Of a stretch of 64,000 nucleotides of DNA, positions 51,447-60,148 are shown one piece after another. Below the pieces are notes generated by a model. It ran no database searches. It worked only from the letters and a program-made list of their open reading frames with translations, and was not told where the DNA came from. How positions within the stretch are numbered: position 1 is the first letter of the stretch; every line of letters begins with the position of its first letter. This DNA comes from an uncultured Clostridia bacterium (GTDB lineage Bacteria; Bacillota; Clostridia; Christensenellales; UBA1242). The position numbers were made by a program, and so were the translations under genes. The DNA lies in the NCBI GenBank assembly GCA_947382485.1, contig CANCYS010000001.1, positions 181,425 to 245,424 on the forward strand, written 5' to 3'.

Positions 51447-51456
51447 AAAATTTTTA

Positions 51457-52707
51457 TTATCTTGCAAAATGAATATTATCTTCTTTTCGACTTCGAAGTT
51501 CTTCGCATGGGTGTTCGTTAACTTCATATCGATAGTCTTCATCATATCTTTTAATATAATCTTCAATAACCACATGTCCCGCTTCCTTTGTTTCATTTTT
51601 GTTAACTTGCTTATTATATTTTTTAAAATCTGACTTTTCAGAAAGTTTTCCAACTTCAATATAATTTTCTCTGTCTCTTGTCATAGTCACAGTATTTTTT
51701 ATTACATCACGAACATATTCAACATTGCCTTCAAACTTAATAAGTTCTGGAAACTCTGCACCTTGTGGAAACAAACAATTCCAAGTTTTGCCTTCAAACT
51801 TTTGAAGCATTTCTGCTGCCTTTCTTAAATGTCCACATTCCTCTAAATATAAAGTGTGGTAAATCTCTTTAATATATGGGTCAGTTTCATCAGAGTAACA
51901 AGAATAGTATAAATAACTTTCAGTGTATTCGTGCATAACCCAGTTTTCAAGCCACGAACAATTTGCATCAAGCAAACTGCCATATTCAGTAACGTGTTGT
52001 TCTTCAACCATAGCAATTTCCGAATATAATTTTCTGCCAAGTTCCGTAGGGTGAAGATTTCCAATATTCATATAATAATTCATAGTTTGTTGTTCTGCAC
52101 CAGTAATAATGTGTGCAGCAAGTTTAGTATATAAATCCGCTGTTTCCTTGTTCATAAAATTATTGATTGCATCAAATGGGTGTCTGTGATGAGCAATAGT
52201 TGGTCTGCCAGGCATGATTTCTGTATACTCTTTTGTTATGTCATAGGCATCTTCGCCTTCTTCCATTTTAAGCAAATTTGCATATCTATATAAATGGTCA
52301 AAATCTTCAAGAAGTGCAAAGTTTAAAGTGTTTCTCACATTTTGGTCATTCACATGTCTTGCAAGAATCGCTGTCAAATCAACTGCCAACTGTTCATAAC
52401 TGATTGTCGTTTCAAGATTGCTTTCATCAAGAGGTTTCAAACTTGCAATCTGTTTTTGTTGTTGCTGTTCATGTCTGCGAACATTTGCAATTTCCCTTCT
52501 TAAATCATTGTTATTACAATTTCTTGAAAACTGATGTAAAAACCAGTTTGATTCAAATTCTGTTCCATTCATGAGAATAACACGAGTTTTTGTATATGGC
52601 GATGCTTTTCTCTTATCATATGGTTTTGAATTCAACTCCTGCCAATTTTTAAAAGTTCCATCAACAGGAATATAGTCTTTTTCTTCAAATGGGTTAACTT
52701 TTTTCAT
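51457..52707 (-). CDS. Ferritin-like diiron protein of unknown function
   Basis: A 416-aa protein starting at ATG 52707 (AAGGAG upstream; the longer frame lacks a site). It is helical with repeated Glu/His patterns: TTISYEQLAVDL with FDHLYRYANLL, AEQQTMNYYM, MVEEQHVTEYGSLL and HEYTESYLYYS...LYLEECGHLRKAAEML. The ExxH-spaced acidic helices match a duplicated ferritin-like four-helix bundle. The nearest functional analogues are diiron oxidases or manganese catalases, but the exact family is not recognised. It is monocistronic. Confidence 0.68.
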   Translation of the reverse strand: MKKVNPFEEKDYIPVDGTFKNWQELNSKPYDKRKASPYTKTRVILMNGTEFESNWFLHQFSRNCNNNDLRREIANVRRHEQQQQKQIASLKPLDESNLETTISYEQLAVDLTAILARHVNDQNVRNTLNFALLEDFDHLYRYANLLKMEEGEDAYDITKEYTEIMPGRPTIAHHRHPFDAINNFMNKETADLYTKLAAHIITGAEQQTMNYYMNIGNLHPTELGRKLYSEIAMVEEQHVTEYGSLLDANCSWLENWVMHEYTESYLYYSCYSDETDPYIKEIYHTLYLEECGHLRKAAEMLQKFEGKTWNCLFPQGAEFPELIKFEGNVEYVRDVIKNTVTMTRDRENYIEVGKLSEKSDFKKYNKQVNKNETKEAGHVVIEDYIKRYDEDYRYEVNEHPCEELRSRKEDNIHFAR

Positions 52708-52779
52708 ATTTATCTCCTTAAATTCAATGATTAGCATTTCAAAAAAAGTTAAACACACAAATCAAAATCTCTCAATAAA

Positions 52780-52804
52780 AAATGCTCTAAATTTAGAGCA
52801 TTAA
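52780..52804 (-). terminator. Terminator of the HdeD-like gene
   Basis: AATGCTCTAAA/TTTAGAGCATT, an 11-bp palindrome followed on the minus strand by a T run. Confidence 0.8.
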
Positions 52805-53358
52805 ACATTTTTATTTTCTTTTTCAATTTTATTTAAGATTATAACTAAAACAATATTAAGAATTCCTTCAAGAATAAGCGTCGACCCCACAAGTATAAGT
52901 GCTGTGTTTTGAGGTAAATTAAAGCACCAAGTCACAATAATGACCAAACTCAAAACAAGAGCCACAATGCCATATGCAAGAATAATTCCCCAAACTTTTG
53001 AAATCTTTTTAATTTTCACAGAACTTACAATATATTGTATTCCATAAACAAGAAGCATAAGTCCAATTGAAAGAAGAAAGAATGATGGAATAACAATAAG
53101 CAAAATTCCAAGCGTAATATAAATCACTGCCTGAACCATAACCATAATCTGTCGGCCATCTTCGTTGCTAAAAAATCCAAGCAAACAAATCGCACCATAT
53201 GCAAAAAGGAAAAAAGTAAAAACAATTTCCAACTTATCTAAAAACTTTGATGTAAACACACATAGCAAAATTCCAATTATCATCACAACAACTGCAATAA
53301 CAATATCTTTTAAATCAGACGCCACTTCGCTACTTTTCTTTAACTTTGTTTCTTCCAT
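52801..53358 (-). CDS. DUF308/HdeD-like membrane protein
   Basis: A 185-aa protein with six membrane segments in three pairs (about 15-33, 40-58, 68-85, 88-105, 115-135, 145-170). The repeated ILLxVxPxFxLxxxGxxLLxYG pattern (IPSFFLLSIGLMLLVYG) is that of DUF308/HdeD proteins. Their role is unknown; HdeD in Escherichia coli is linked to acid stress. AAGGA precedes ATG. It is separated from the ferritin-like gene on the same strand by its own terminator. Confidence 0.8.
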   Translation of the reverse strand: MEETKLKKSSEVASDLKDIVIAVVVMIIGILLCVFTSKFLDKLEIVFTFFLFAYGAICLLGFFSNEDGRQIMVMVQAVIYITLGILLIVIPSFFLLSIGLMLLVYGIQYIVSSVKIKKISKVWGIILAYGIVALVLSLVIIVTWCFNLPQNTALILVGSTLILEGILNIVLVIILNKIEKENKNV

Positions 53359-53431
53359 TTCAAATCCTTAAATCATTATAAATAAATTATAACACAATAA
53401 TAATTCTCTCTCAACTTTAATTTATAACTTG

Positions 53432-53468
53432 ATAAATAAAAAGCATCAAGTGATGCTTTCAATTTTTA
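53432..53468 (-). terminator. Terminator of the FabG-like gene
   Basis: AAAGCATC-AAGT-GATGCTTT hairpin with T run on the minus strand. Confidence 0.78.
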
Positions 53469-53469
53469 T

Positions 53470-54219
53470 TTATGCTCTTGCACAACCATCAACAGATAAA
53501 ATTTCACCAGTAACATAAGAAGCGTTGTCACTTGCAAGATACAAAAATGCGTTAGCAACATCATCAGGAGTTCCAATTCTTCCAAGCGGAATTGTTTTCT
53601 TGATGCCTTCTCTCATAGCTTCTGGAAGGTTTGCAACCATGTCTGTGTCAGTCACACCAGGTGCAACTGCATTCACACGAATTTTATCTGGTGCAAGTTC
53701 ACGAGCAAGAGATTTTGTCATGCCATTAACCGCAAACTTTGAAGTTGGATAAGCACAACCTGCTGGTTGACCATAAATTGAAACCATTGATGAAGTGTTG
53801 ATAATAACGCCACCACCATTTGCTTTCATAATTGGTGCAACCGCCTTTGAAGCATAGAAAACTGCATTAACATTAAGAGCCATAACGCTGTCAAATTCTT
53901 TTGGGTCATAACTATAAATGCTTTCCCTTGCACTAACACCTGCATTGTTTACTAAAATGTCAATTTTTTTATATTTTTTTGCCACATCATTGATTGCCTT
54001 TTCAACTTCTGCATAGTTAGTAAGGTCAGGATAAATTCCTTCAATATTAAATTTTTTATTAATCTTTTTAAGTTCGTTAACTGCTTTTTCAGCACTTTCT
54101 TTTCTTGAACCACAAACAACAACTGTTGCTCCATTTTCAAGATATGTTTTAGCAATTGCAAAACCAATGCCTCTTGTTCCACCAGTAATAAATGCAACTT
54201 TTCCTTTTAATAATTCCAT
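53470..54219 (-). CDS. fabG: 3-Oxoacyl-ACP reductase FabG-like SDR
   Basis: A 249-aa classical SDR. TGGTRGIG (12-19), NNAG (about 91-94), a catalytic Ser in NTSSM, YPTSK (YxxxK) and the final YVTGEILSVDG are all intact and typical of FabG. It would reduce a beta-ketoacyl thioester with NADPH, though FabG-like enzymes on other substrates cannot be excluded since no other fatty-acid gene is nearby. AGAGG precedes ATG. The nfnAB-like genes lie upstream on the same strand. Confidence 0.88.
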   Translation of the reverse strand: MELLKGKVAFITGGTRGIGFAIAKTYLENGATVVVCGSRKESAEKAVNELKKINKKFNIEGIYPDLTNYAEVEKAINDVAKKYKKIDILVNNAGVSARESIYSYDPKEFDSVMALNVNAVFYASKAVAPIMKANGGGVIINTSSMVSIYGQPAGCAYPTSKFAVNGMTKSLARELAPDKIRVNAVAPGVTDTDMVANLPEAMREGIKKTIPLGRIGTPDDVANAFLYLASDNASYVTGEILSVDGCARA

Positions 54220-54289
54220 AAAAACCTCTTTCTTAATTAATTATTTGATATTTTTTAGTAATTTATTAAGCATTTTTGCGTTTTTTAAT

Positions 54290-55723
54290 TTATTTTTTAA
54301 CTTTTAAGCTCAAATATTCATGTATAGCTTGTGCACCAACTTTTCCTGCACCCATTGCAGAAATAACAGTTGCCGCACCAGTCACTGCATCACCACCCGC
54401 ATAAACTCCATCTCTCGAAGTTTTGCCAGTTGCTTCTTCAACAATAATTCCACCATGACTGTTGGTGTCAAGACCTTCTGTTGTTTGTTTAATAAGTGGA
54501 TTTGGAGAAGTTCCAATCGACATAATAACAGTGTCAACAGCAATCTCAAATTCACTTCCAGCAAGTTCAACTGGTCTGCGTCTACCATTTTCATCTGGTT
54601 CACCAAGTTCCATTTTAATGCACTTAATTCCAGTTACAAATCCGTTTCTTGGGTCACGTTTGTCATTCTCATTTCTATAACCCAAAATTTCAACTGGATT
54701 ATTCAAAAGTTTAAATTCAATGCCTTCTTCCATTGCATGTTCAACTTCTTCATGACGTGCAGGAAGTTCTTCCATTGACCTTCTATAAATGATATAAACT
54801 TTTTCAGCACCAAGTCTAAGTGCAGTTCGTGCAGCGTCCATAGCAACATTTCCACCACCAACAACAGCAACTTTTCCACCTTTCATAATTGGAGTAACTG
54901 GACAATCAACATACGACTTCATTAAATTGCTTCTTGTCAAAAATTCATTTGCTGAATACACTCCGTTAAACGATTCACCAGGAATTCCCATAAATCTTGG
55001 AAGTCCTGCACCCGAACCAATAAACACTGCATCATATCCGTCATCAAACAGTTCATCAATAGTAATGGTTTTTCCAATAACAACATTGGTTTCAATGTCA
55101 ACACCCATGTTCTTTAAATTTTCAACTTCCTTATCAACAATTGCTTTTGGCAAACGGAATTCAGGAATACCATAAACAAGCACACCACCTGCTCTGTGAA
55201 GTGCTTCAAAAATTGTAACTTTGTAACCTTTCTTTGCAAGGTCACCCGCACAAGTAAGTCCTGATGGGCCAGAACCTATAACCGCAACCTTCATGCCATT
55301 AGGCTCTGCACAAGTTGTATGTTCTGTTGAATGAGCCAAATGCCAATCTGCAACAAATCTTTCAAGTCTGCCAATTCCAACAGGTTCTCCTTTTATTCCA
55401 CGAACACACTTTGCTTCACATTGAGATTCTTGTGGACAAACTCTTCCGCAAACCGCAGGAAGACTTGATGAGTCAGCAATAACTTGATAAGCTCCTTCAA
55501 AATCTAATGCTTTAATTTTAGAAATAAATTCTGGAATTCTAATTCTAACAGGACAACCATGGGCACATGGCATATTCACACAATTTAAACATCTTTTTGC
55601 TTCATCAAGTGCTGTTGCTTCGTCATATCCAAGAGCAACCTCATCAAAATTATGAGCCCTAACTTTTGCATCTTGACTTGGCATTGGATTTTTTTCCATT
55701 TTCATATTAGGAATTTCAGGCAT
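54290..55723 (-). CDS. nfnB: NADPH-linked glutamate synthase small-subunit-like flavoprotein (NfnB/GltA type)
   Basis: A 477-aa protein. Residues 44-110 have two cysteine clusters (RCLNCVNMPCAHGCP and CGRVCPQESQCEAKC) for 4Fe-4S centres. Residues about 147-175 hold the FAD GSGPSGL loop, and AVVGGGNVAMDAAR (about 287-300) holds the NAD(P) site. This is the layout of GltD-like proteins and of NfnB. It starts one base after the stop of the 55725 gene, an NfnA-like protein, so the two very likely form the NADH-dependent ferredoxin:NADP+ oxidoreductase that bifurcates electrons. NADPH supply for the nearby SDR enzymes would fit. Confidence 0.88.
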   Translation of the reverse strand: MPEIPNMKMEKNPMPSQDAKVRAHNFDEVALGYDEATALDEAKRCLNCVNMPCAHGCPVRIRIPEFISKIKALDFEGAYQVIADSSSLPAVCGRVCPQESQCEAKCVRGIKGEPVGIGRLERFVADWHLAHSTEHTTCAEPNGMKVAVIGSGPSGLTCAGDLAKKGYKVTIFEALHRAGGVLVYGIPEFRLPKAIVDKEVENLKNMGVDIETNVVIGKTITIDELFDDGYDAVFIGSGAGLPRFMGIPGESFNGVYSANEFLTRSNLMKSYVDCPVTPIMKGGKVAVVGGGNVAMDAARTALRLGAEKVYIIYRRSMEELPARHEEVEHAMEEGIEFKLLNNPVEILGYRNENDKRDPRNGFVTGIKCIKMELGEPDENGRRRPVELAGSEFEIAVDTVIMSIGTSPNPLIKQTTEGLDTNSHGGIIVEEATGKTSRDGVYAGGDAVTGAATVISAMGAGKVGAQAIHEYLSLKVKK

Positions 55724-55724
55724 T

Positions 55725-56567
55725 TTACTTTACCTCCTTATTAAAGAGATTGCAAGCCTTGTCATAGGCATGTTTTTCAAAATCACGATACATTCCGCTT
55801 CTTTCCATTGCTTCATCAAAATCAACTTCATATCCATCAAAATCTGGCCCATCAACACAAGCAAACTTGGTTTTTCCACCAACAGTAAGTCTGCAACCGC
55901 CGCACATTCCTGTTCCATCAATCATGATTGGGTTCATTGAAACTGTGCAAGGAACATTATATTTTTTTGCTGTTTGCACAACAAATTTCATCATAATAAG
56001 TGGACCAATAGCAATAATTCTATCAAAATGTTTTCCACTTGCAAGAAGTTCTTCAAGTGGCACACAAACATTGCCCTGTCTGCCATAACTTCCGTCATCA
56101 GTCATTGTCACAAACTCGCTTGAATTTGCTTTAAATTCATCTTCCAAAATAATCAAATCTTTGTTTCTAAAACCAATGATAGATGTAACTTCTGTGCCTT
56201 GTTCAAACAATTTCTTAGCAACAGGAAATGCAATTGCACAACCAACGCCTCCACCAACAACGCACACACTCTTCAAATTTTCAGTTTCGGTAGCAACTCC
56301 AAGTGGTCCAACGAAATCTTGAATACTTTCACCAACATTTTTGTGGCTCAAAATTTCAGTTGTTGCACCAACAATCTGAAAAATAATTGTCACTAAACCT
56401 TTTTCCCTGTCAAAACCTGCAATAGTAAGTGGAATACGCTCACCTTCACTGTCAACTCTCAAAATAATGAATTGTCCAGGTTCTGCTTTTCTCGCAACAA
56501 GTGGTGCTTCAATGTCCATAAGCACAACAGTTGGATTTAAAACTTTTTTGTTTACTATTTTGAACAT
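55725..56567 (-). CDS. nfnA: NfnA-like FAD/[2Fe-2S] oxidoreductase subunit
   Basis: A 280-aa protein starting at ATG 56567 (AAGGAGAG upstream; the longer frame from 56594 includes the ribosome site). FAD-binding RIPLTIAG (about 50-57), an NAD loop VVGGGVGCAIAFPVAK and a C-terminal [2Fe-2S] cluster (TGMCGGCR, then C further on in FACVDGPDFDG) match the NfnA/PyrK-like family. Partnered with the adjacent NfnB-like gene, spaced by one base, it should take electrons from NADH and reduced ferredoxin to NADP+. Confidence 0.88.
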   Translation of the reverse strand: MFKIVNKKVLNPTVVLMDIEAPLVARKAEPGQFIILRVDSEGERIPLTIAGFDREKGLVTIIFQIVGATTEILSHKNVGESIQDFVGPLGVATETENLKSVCVVGGGVGCAIAFPVAKKLFEQGTEVTSIIGFRNKDLIILEDEFKANSSEFVTMTDDGSYGRQGNVCVPLEELLASGKHFDRIIAIGPLIMMKFVVQTAKKYNVPCTVSMNPIMIDGTGMCGGCRLTVGGKTKFACVDGPDFDGYEVDFDEAMERSGMYRDFEKHAYDKACNLFNKEVK

Positions 56568-56782
56568 AACTCTCCTTAAAATAATAATTCTCAATTTCCT
56601 AGCACTTTAATATTAACACTTTAAAATAATTTTTCAAACTAATAAATAAAAATTTTTCTATTATTAACTCCTATTTTAATTTTATTAGACAAAATTTTTG
56701 TTGCAATTTAAAACCAAACTAATTAAACTAAAATCATATTAAAACTAATATATTATATCTATTAAATTTATACAGGTGAATT

Positions 56783-57517
56783 ATGATAAGAAAAACCGCA
56801 ATAATAACAGGTGCTTTTGGTGACATTGGCAAAGCCACTGCACGAAAATTCGCACAAAATGGTTACAACCTAGCACTCACATATCTCAATTCTTTTGACA
56901 CAGAACTTTTGAGTGAACTTAAAGGTTATGACATTGATGTTTTAGCACTGCACTGTGACCAAACAAGCGAAAGTGAAATCATAAATTTTGTAAGTTCGGC
57001 ATACAAAGAATTTGAAAACATTGATGTTTGCATTTGCTGTGCAGGAAAAGCAGAAAGTTCAAAACTTTTATCAGACAAACAAACCGACGAAATCGATGAC
57101 ATCATTTCATCAAACCTTCGTGGAACAATTTTGTTTAATCGTGAAATTTCAAAACGTTTTCTATCAAACAAACATGGTGTTATTGTGAATGTTTCAAGCA
57201 TATATGGTGAATTTGGCGGAAGCATGGAATCTGTTTATTCTGCATGCAAAGCTGGTATCAACGGTCTCACAAAATCTCTTGCAGTTGAACTTGCACCGTT
57301 TGTTCGTGTGAATGCTGTTGCACCTGGACTCATTCAAACAAAAATGACAATTGGCCTTGACCGACAAACAATTGAATATTGCAAAAACCAAACACCAATG
57401 GGTCGTGTTGGTGAACCAGATGATATAGCAAACATAATATACTTTTTAGCATCAGACGAAAGCAGTTTCATCACTGGTGAAGTTGTCACTGTTTCTGGTG
57501 GTGCTTTAAGATTATAA
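56783..57517 (+). CDS. FabG-like short-chain dehydrogenase
   Basis: A 244-aa SDR. The glycine loop TGAFGDIG (9-16), catalytic Ser (VSSIYGEF) and YSACK (YxxxK) are present. CCAG replaces the NNAG motif, which is a rare variant. The C-terminal SSFITGEVVTVSGG is typical of FabG-like reductases. The substrate is unknown. AGGTG lies five bases before ATG. It is the third FabG-like SDR in this window, and its neighbours are unrelated. Confidence 0.85.
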   Translation: MIRKTAIITGAFGDIGKATARKFAQNGYNLALTYLNSFDTELLSELKGYDIDVLALHCDQTSESEIINFVSSAYKEFENIDVCICCAGKAESSKLLSDKQTDEIDDIISSNLRGTILFNREISKRFLSNKHGVIVNVSSIYGEFGGSMESVYSACKAGINGLTKSLAVELAPFVRVNAVAPGLIQTKMTIGLDRQTIEYCKNQTPMGRVGEPDDIANIIYFLASDESSFITGEVVTVSGGALRL

Positions 57518-57553
57518 AAATTGTCACCCTATCACCTAAAATCAAATTTTCTA

Positions 57554-57652
57554 TGTTATACTAAGTGTGAGCACGGAGGGGTGGTTAATTGTTAAGAAGG
57601 AGGGATTTTCCCAAAATAAAAAACACCTGAAATTCAGGTGTTTTTGTTTTTA
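57554..57652 (+). ncRNA. Possible short orphan transcript ending at a hairpin
   Basis: An extended -10 (TGTTATACT at 57554-57562) is followed about 60 bases later by an AAACACCTGAA/TTCAGGTGTTT hairpin with a T run. The intervening sequence has two GGAGG-like patches (ACGGAGGGG, AAGGAGGG), and a GTG frame that would continue past the hairpin. It may be a small RNA or a leader; the hairpin may equally serve the convergent mscS gene. Confidence 0.3.
57622..57652. terminator. Bidirectional terminator
   Basis: AAAACACCTGAA/TTCAGGTGTTTT hairpin; it is also the terminator of the mscS gene on the minus strand. Confidence 0.8.
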
Positions 57653-58660
57653 CTATTTATCTGATTTTTCTTCTTTTTTATCAGACTTTTTTTCTTTCTT
57701 TTCTTTTTTAGGTTTTTCTGTTTTATCTTTTTTACGAATATGGAACACTTCTGAAAAACTTGCATTTTCAAGGTCTAGTTTTTGTTTGTTGTTTCTAACT
57801 TTTTCGACCCTTTCTGGTAAAGCCTCTTTTGCAAAAGGCATAACAACCTTATCATTTCTGCTTCTAACTTCAAGTTGGTTATAAGGAATTGAAATGTTAT
57901 TTCTCTTAAATTCATTATAAACTTTTTCAACGATATAATAATAAACGTCCCAATAATCTTCGGTGTCACACCAACAATGGCTGAAAAAATCAATACTGCT
58001 TGAATTTAAAACTTTAAGTCTACAAAATGGTTCTGGGTCAAGCAAAACTTTGCCGTTGCTTTTCATAACCTCAGTAACAATTTTCTTAACTTTTTCAACA
58101 TCAGTTTCATAAGCAACAGAGAAAGTAAATTCAACTCTTCTTTTTGAATTTGCACCTGAATTAACAACACTATTGTTCACAATTGAACTGTTAGGAAGTG
58201 TAACTTTTTTATTGTCTGCTGTGTTGAGTGTAGTGAATAAAAAGTTGATGTCAATGATGCTTCCTTCAACACCATTAACGGAAATGTAATCACCTTTCTT
58301 GAACATTTTTGTTGCAACAATAACAATTCCATTTGCAAGGTTTGCAATGTTGCTTTCAAGAGCCATACCAACTGCAAGCAAGAGAGCACTAAGTGCAGTG
58401 ACAATACCAGTGATTTGAATTCCAATAATGCTTAAAAGTGCAAGAACTAAAACAAGATACAACAACACTTTGATAGTCGTAACAATAAATTGTTGTGCAA
58501 TTTTTTCAATCTTACTTTTTGCAAAAATTCTTTTGATAATGTTAATTATAATTTTAACAATGATGATACCTAAAATTAGAACTGCAAGAAATATAACGAT
58601 GTTCCAAACATTTCTTGTAAAAAAATTTTTGATTGAATTCCAAATATTATTCCAATCCAT
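57653..58660 (-). CDS. mscS: MscS-type mechanosensitive channel
   Basis: A 335-aa protein with three N-terminal membrane segments (about 17-40, 62-82, 88-115) and the pore helix stretch ALLLAVGMALESNIANLANGI with small residues and glycines. The MscS beta domain (VNGVEGSIIDINFLFTTL) and an alpha-beta C-terminal domain follow. The last 45 residues are a Lys/Glu-rich tail (EKPKKEKKEKK). It is a tension-gated channel that releases solutes on osmotic downshock. AAAGGAGG lies before ATG. Confidence 0.92.
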   Translation of the reverse strand: MDWNNIWNSIKNFFTRNVWNIVIFLAVLILGIIIVKIIINIIKRIFAKSKIEKIAQQFIVTTIKVLLYLVLVLALLSIIGIQITGIVTALSALLLAVGMALESNIANLANGIVIVATKMFKKGDYISVNGVEGSIIDINFLFTTLNTADNKKVTLPNSSIVNNSVVNSGANSKRRVEFTFSVAYETDVEKVKKIVTEVMKSNGKVLLDPEPFCRLKVLNSSSIDFFSHCWCDTEDYWDVYYYIVEKVYNEFKRNNISIPYNQLEVRSRNDKVVMPFAKEALPERVEKVRNNKQKLDLENASFSEVFHIRKKDKTEKPKKEKKEKKSDKKEEKSDK

Positions 58661-58854
58661 AAAATCCTCCTTTGTTTACACCAAAAATTGTATCACCACT
58701 AAAAAACTTATTGCAACTTAAATTACATTAAAAAATATCCAAACTTAACAAATTTTCCTATTTTACGATAAAAGTTTATAAGTAAGTTCATGTACTTTTA
58801 AAATTTAAAAACATATAATAAAACGAGTTTAATTTTCTAAAAGGACATATAACT

Positions 58855-60114
58855 ATGATAACAAATAACCAATTAAATAAAAAATTAACAATTAAAACTA
58901 CACCCAAGTTTTTTGTTTTAAGCGAAATAAATAATATTCAAAGTCACAATGAAATAAGTTTATTTCCTGAAACAACAACAAGTTTTGATGAAATTGAAAA
59001 ACTCGCAAAAGGACTTTATTGTTATTATGAATACTTGGGATTCAATGGAAACCCAAGTGGTGTTTTAATAAGCGAAAAAATCACAGATTTAAATCCAGAA
59101 CTGTCAGGCCTTTCATTTAAAATTTTAATTGCAAAAGAACCTGTCTATTTAAGTTCAACGCAATATATCCCATCAAGCAATGACCAAATAAATTCAGAAC
59201 TAAAAAAACTCATGCCTTCAAACATTGAAGGAAAATTTCCACAAGTGAAAGCAACCATATATTCAAGTTTAAAAGATTTCTTTATTAAAAACCCAATCGA
59301 AACTTGTCACCCACCTTGCTTTCAAGAACGATTAAATTTTGATGACTTCAATTATTCAAAATCAAATTTTTCCAGTTCAATGCCTGTTTATGATATATTC
59401 AATGACGAAACATATCTTGTCCAAGCACAAGGCAATAACACAAATAAAAATTTAAAATATGAATTTGGTTCAGTAATTTTAAAAAATGAAACTGACGCAA
59501 AAAAACTTGCTGCTGCACTCGCACAATACTACAAAATCAATGGACTGAGTGTTGGAGTTATTGCACAACAAATACCAAACGATAGTGCTTTTGATATGAT
59601 TGTTGGAAAAAATATGAATAACTACAATTATTACTACAATTATTATAATAATATTGACGAATTTTTGAGCAACAATGATGGCTGGGATTTCAGATATTTG
59701 AAAAACAGTGACTTATCTGAACTTGGATATTATGGTGAAAAATTTAATAACAGCAATAATGAAAATTTATCAAAAACTTATTACTCACCAATCGTAACAG
59801 ATAACTACGGAAAAACAAAAAATCTTGTTTCATTCACAAGTGAAGAACAAGCAAAAACCTATCTTACAGCATATTTGTCAATACTCAAAAATGCAGAAAA
59901 ACATAAATCCAAAATTGACCATGTTGAAATTTTTGGTGAAGAAAAAGGTATGGATTTGCATTCAAGTTTAAAAGGTAACATAACATTCAGCAGTGTTGAT
60001 AACTATATTGACTTTGTAGAAAGTTCAAAACGCCACACACCACTAGATGTTTCACTTTCAACATATAATAAAATTGTTGAATATTTAAAAAATAATAAAC
60101 TTTTGAAATTTTAA
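58855..60114 (+). CDS. Hypothetical protein
   Basis: A 419-aa, probably soluble protein without membrane segments. Three similar blocks begin with an aromatic strand followed by a DEIEKLAKGLYCYYEYLGF-, ETDAKKLAAALAQYYKINGL- or EEQAKTYLTAYLSILKNAEK-like helix, which suggests an internal triplication of an alpha/beta unit. A short tandem NYNYYYNYYNN (about 260-270) lies between the second and third. I recognise no family. AAGGA precedes the ATG by nine bases. It stands alone. Confidence 0.68.
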   Translation: MITNNQLNKKLTIKTTPKFFVLSEINNIQSHNEISLFPETTTSFDEIEKLAKGLYCYYEYLGFNGNPSGVLISEKITDLNPELSGLSFKILIAKEPVYLSSTQYIPSSNDQINSELKKLMPSNIEGKFPQVKATIYSSLKDFFIKNPIETCHPPCFQERLNFDDFNYSKSNFSSSMPVYDIFNDETYLVQAQGNNTNKNLKYEFGSVILKNETDAKKLAAALAQYYKINGLSVGVIAQQIPNDSAFDMIVGKNMNNYNYYYNYYNNIDEFLSNNDGWDFRYLKNSDLSELGYYGEKFNNSNNENLSKTYYSPIVTDNYGKTKNLVSFTSEEQAKTYLTAYLSILKNAEKHKSKIDHVEIFGEEKGMDLHSSLKGNITFSSVDNYIDFVESSKRHTPLDVSLSTYNKIVEYLKNNKLLKF

Positions 60115-60115
60115 T

Positions 60116-60148
60116 AAAATAAAAAACCACTAAATTGTGGTTTTTATT
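60116..60148. terminator. Bidirectional terminator
   Basis: AAAAACCAC-TAAATT-GTGGTTTTT hairpin between convergent genes. Confidence 0.83.

Noticed and set aside
57567..57884. 105-codon frame from GTG 57567
   Set aside because: Runs through the terminator hairpin and antisense to the Lys-rich mscS tail.
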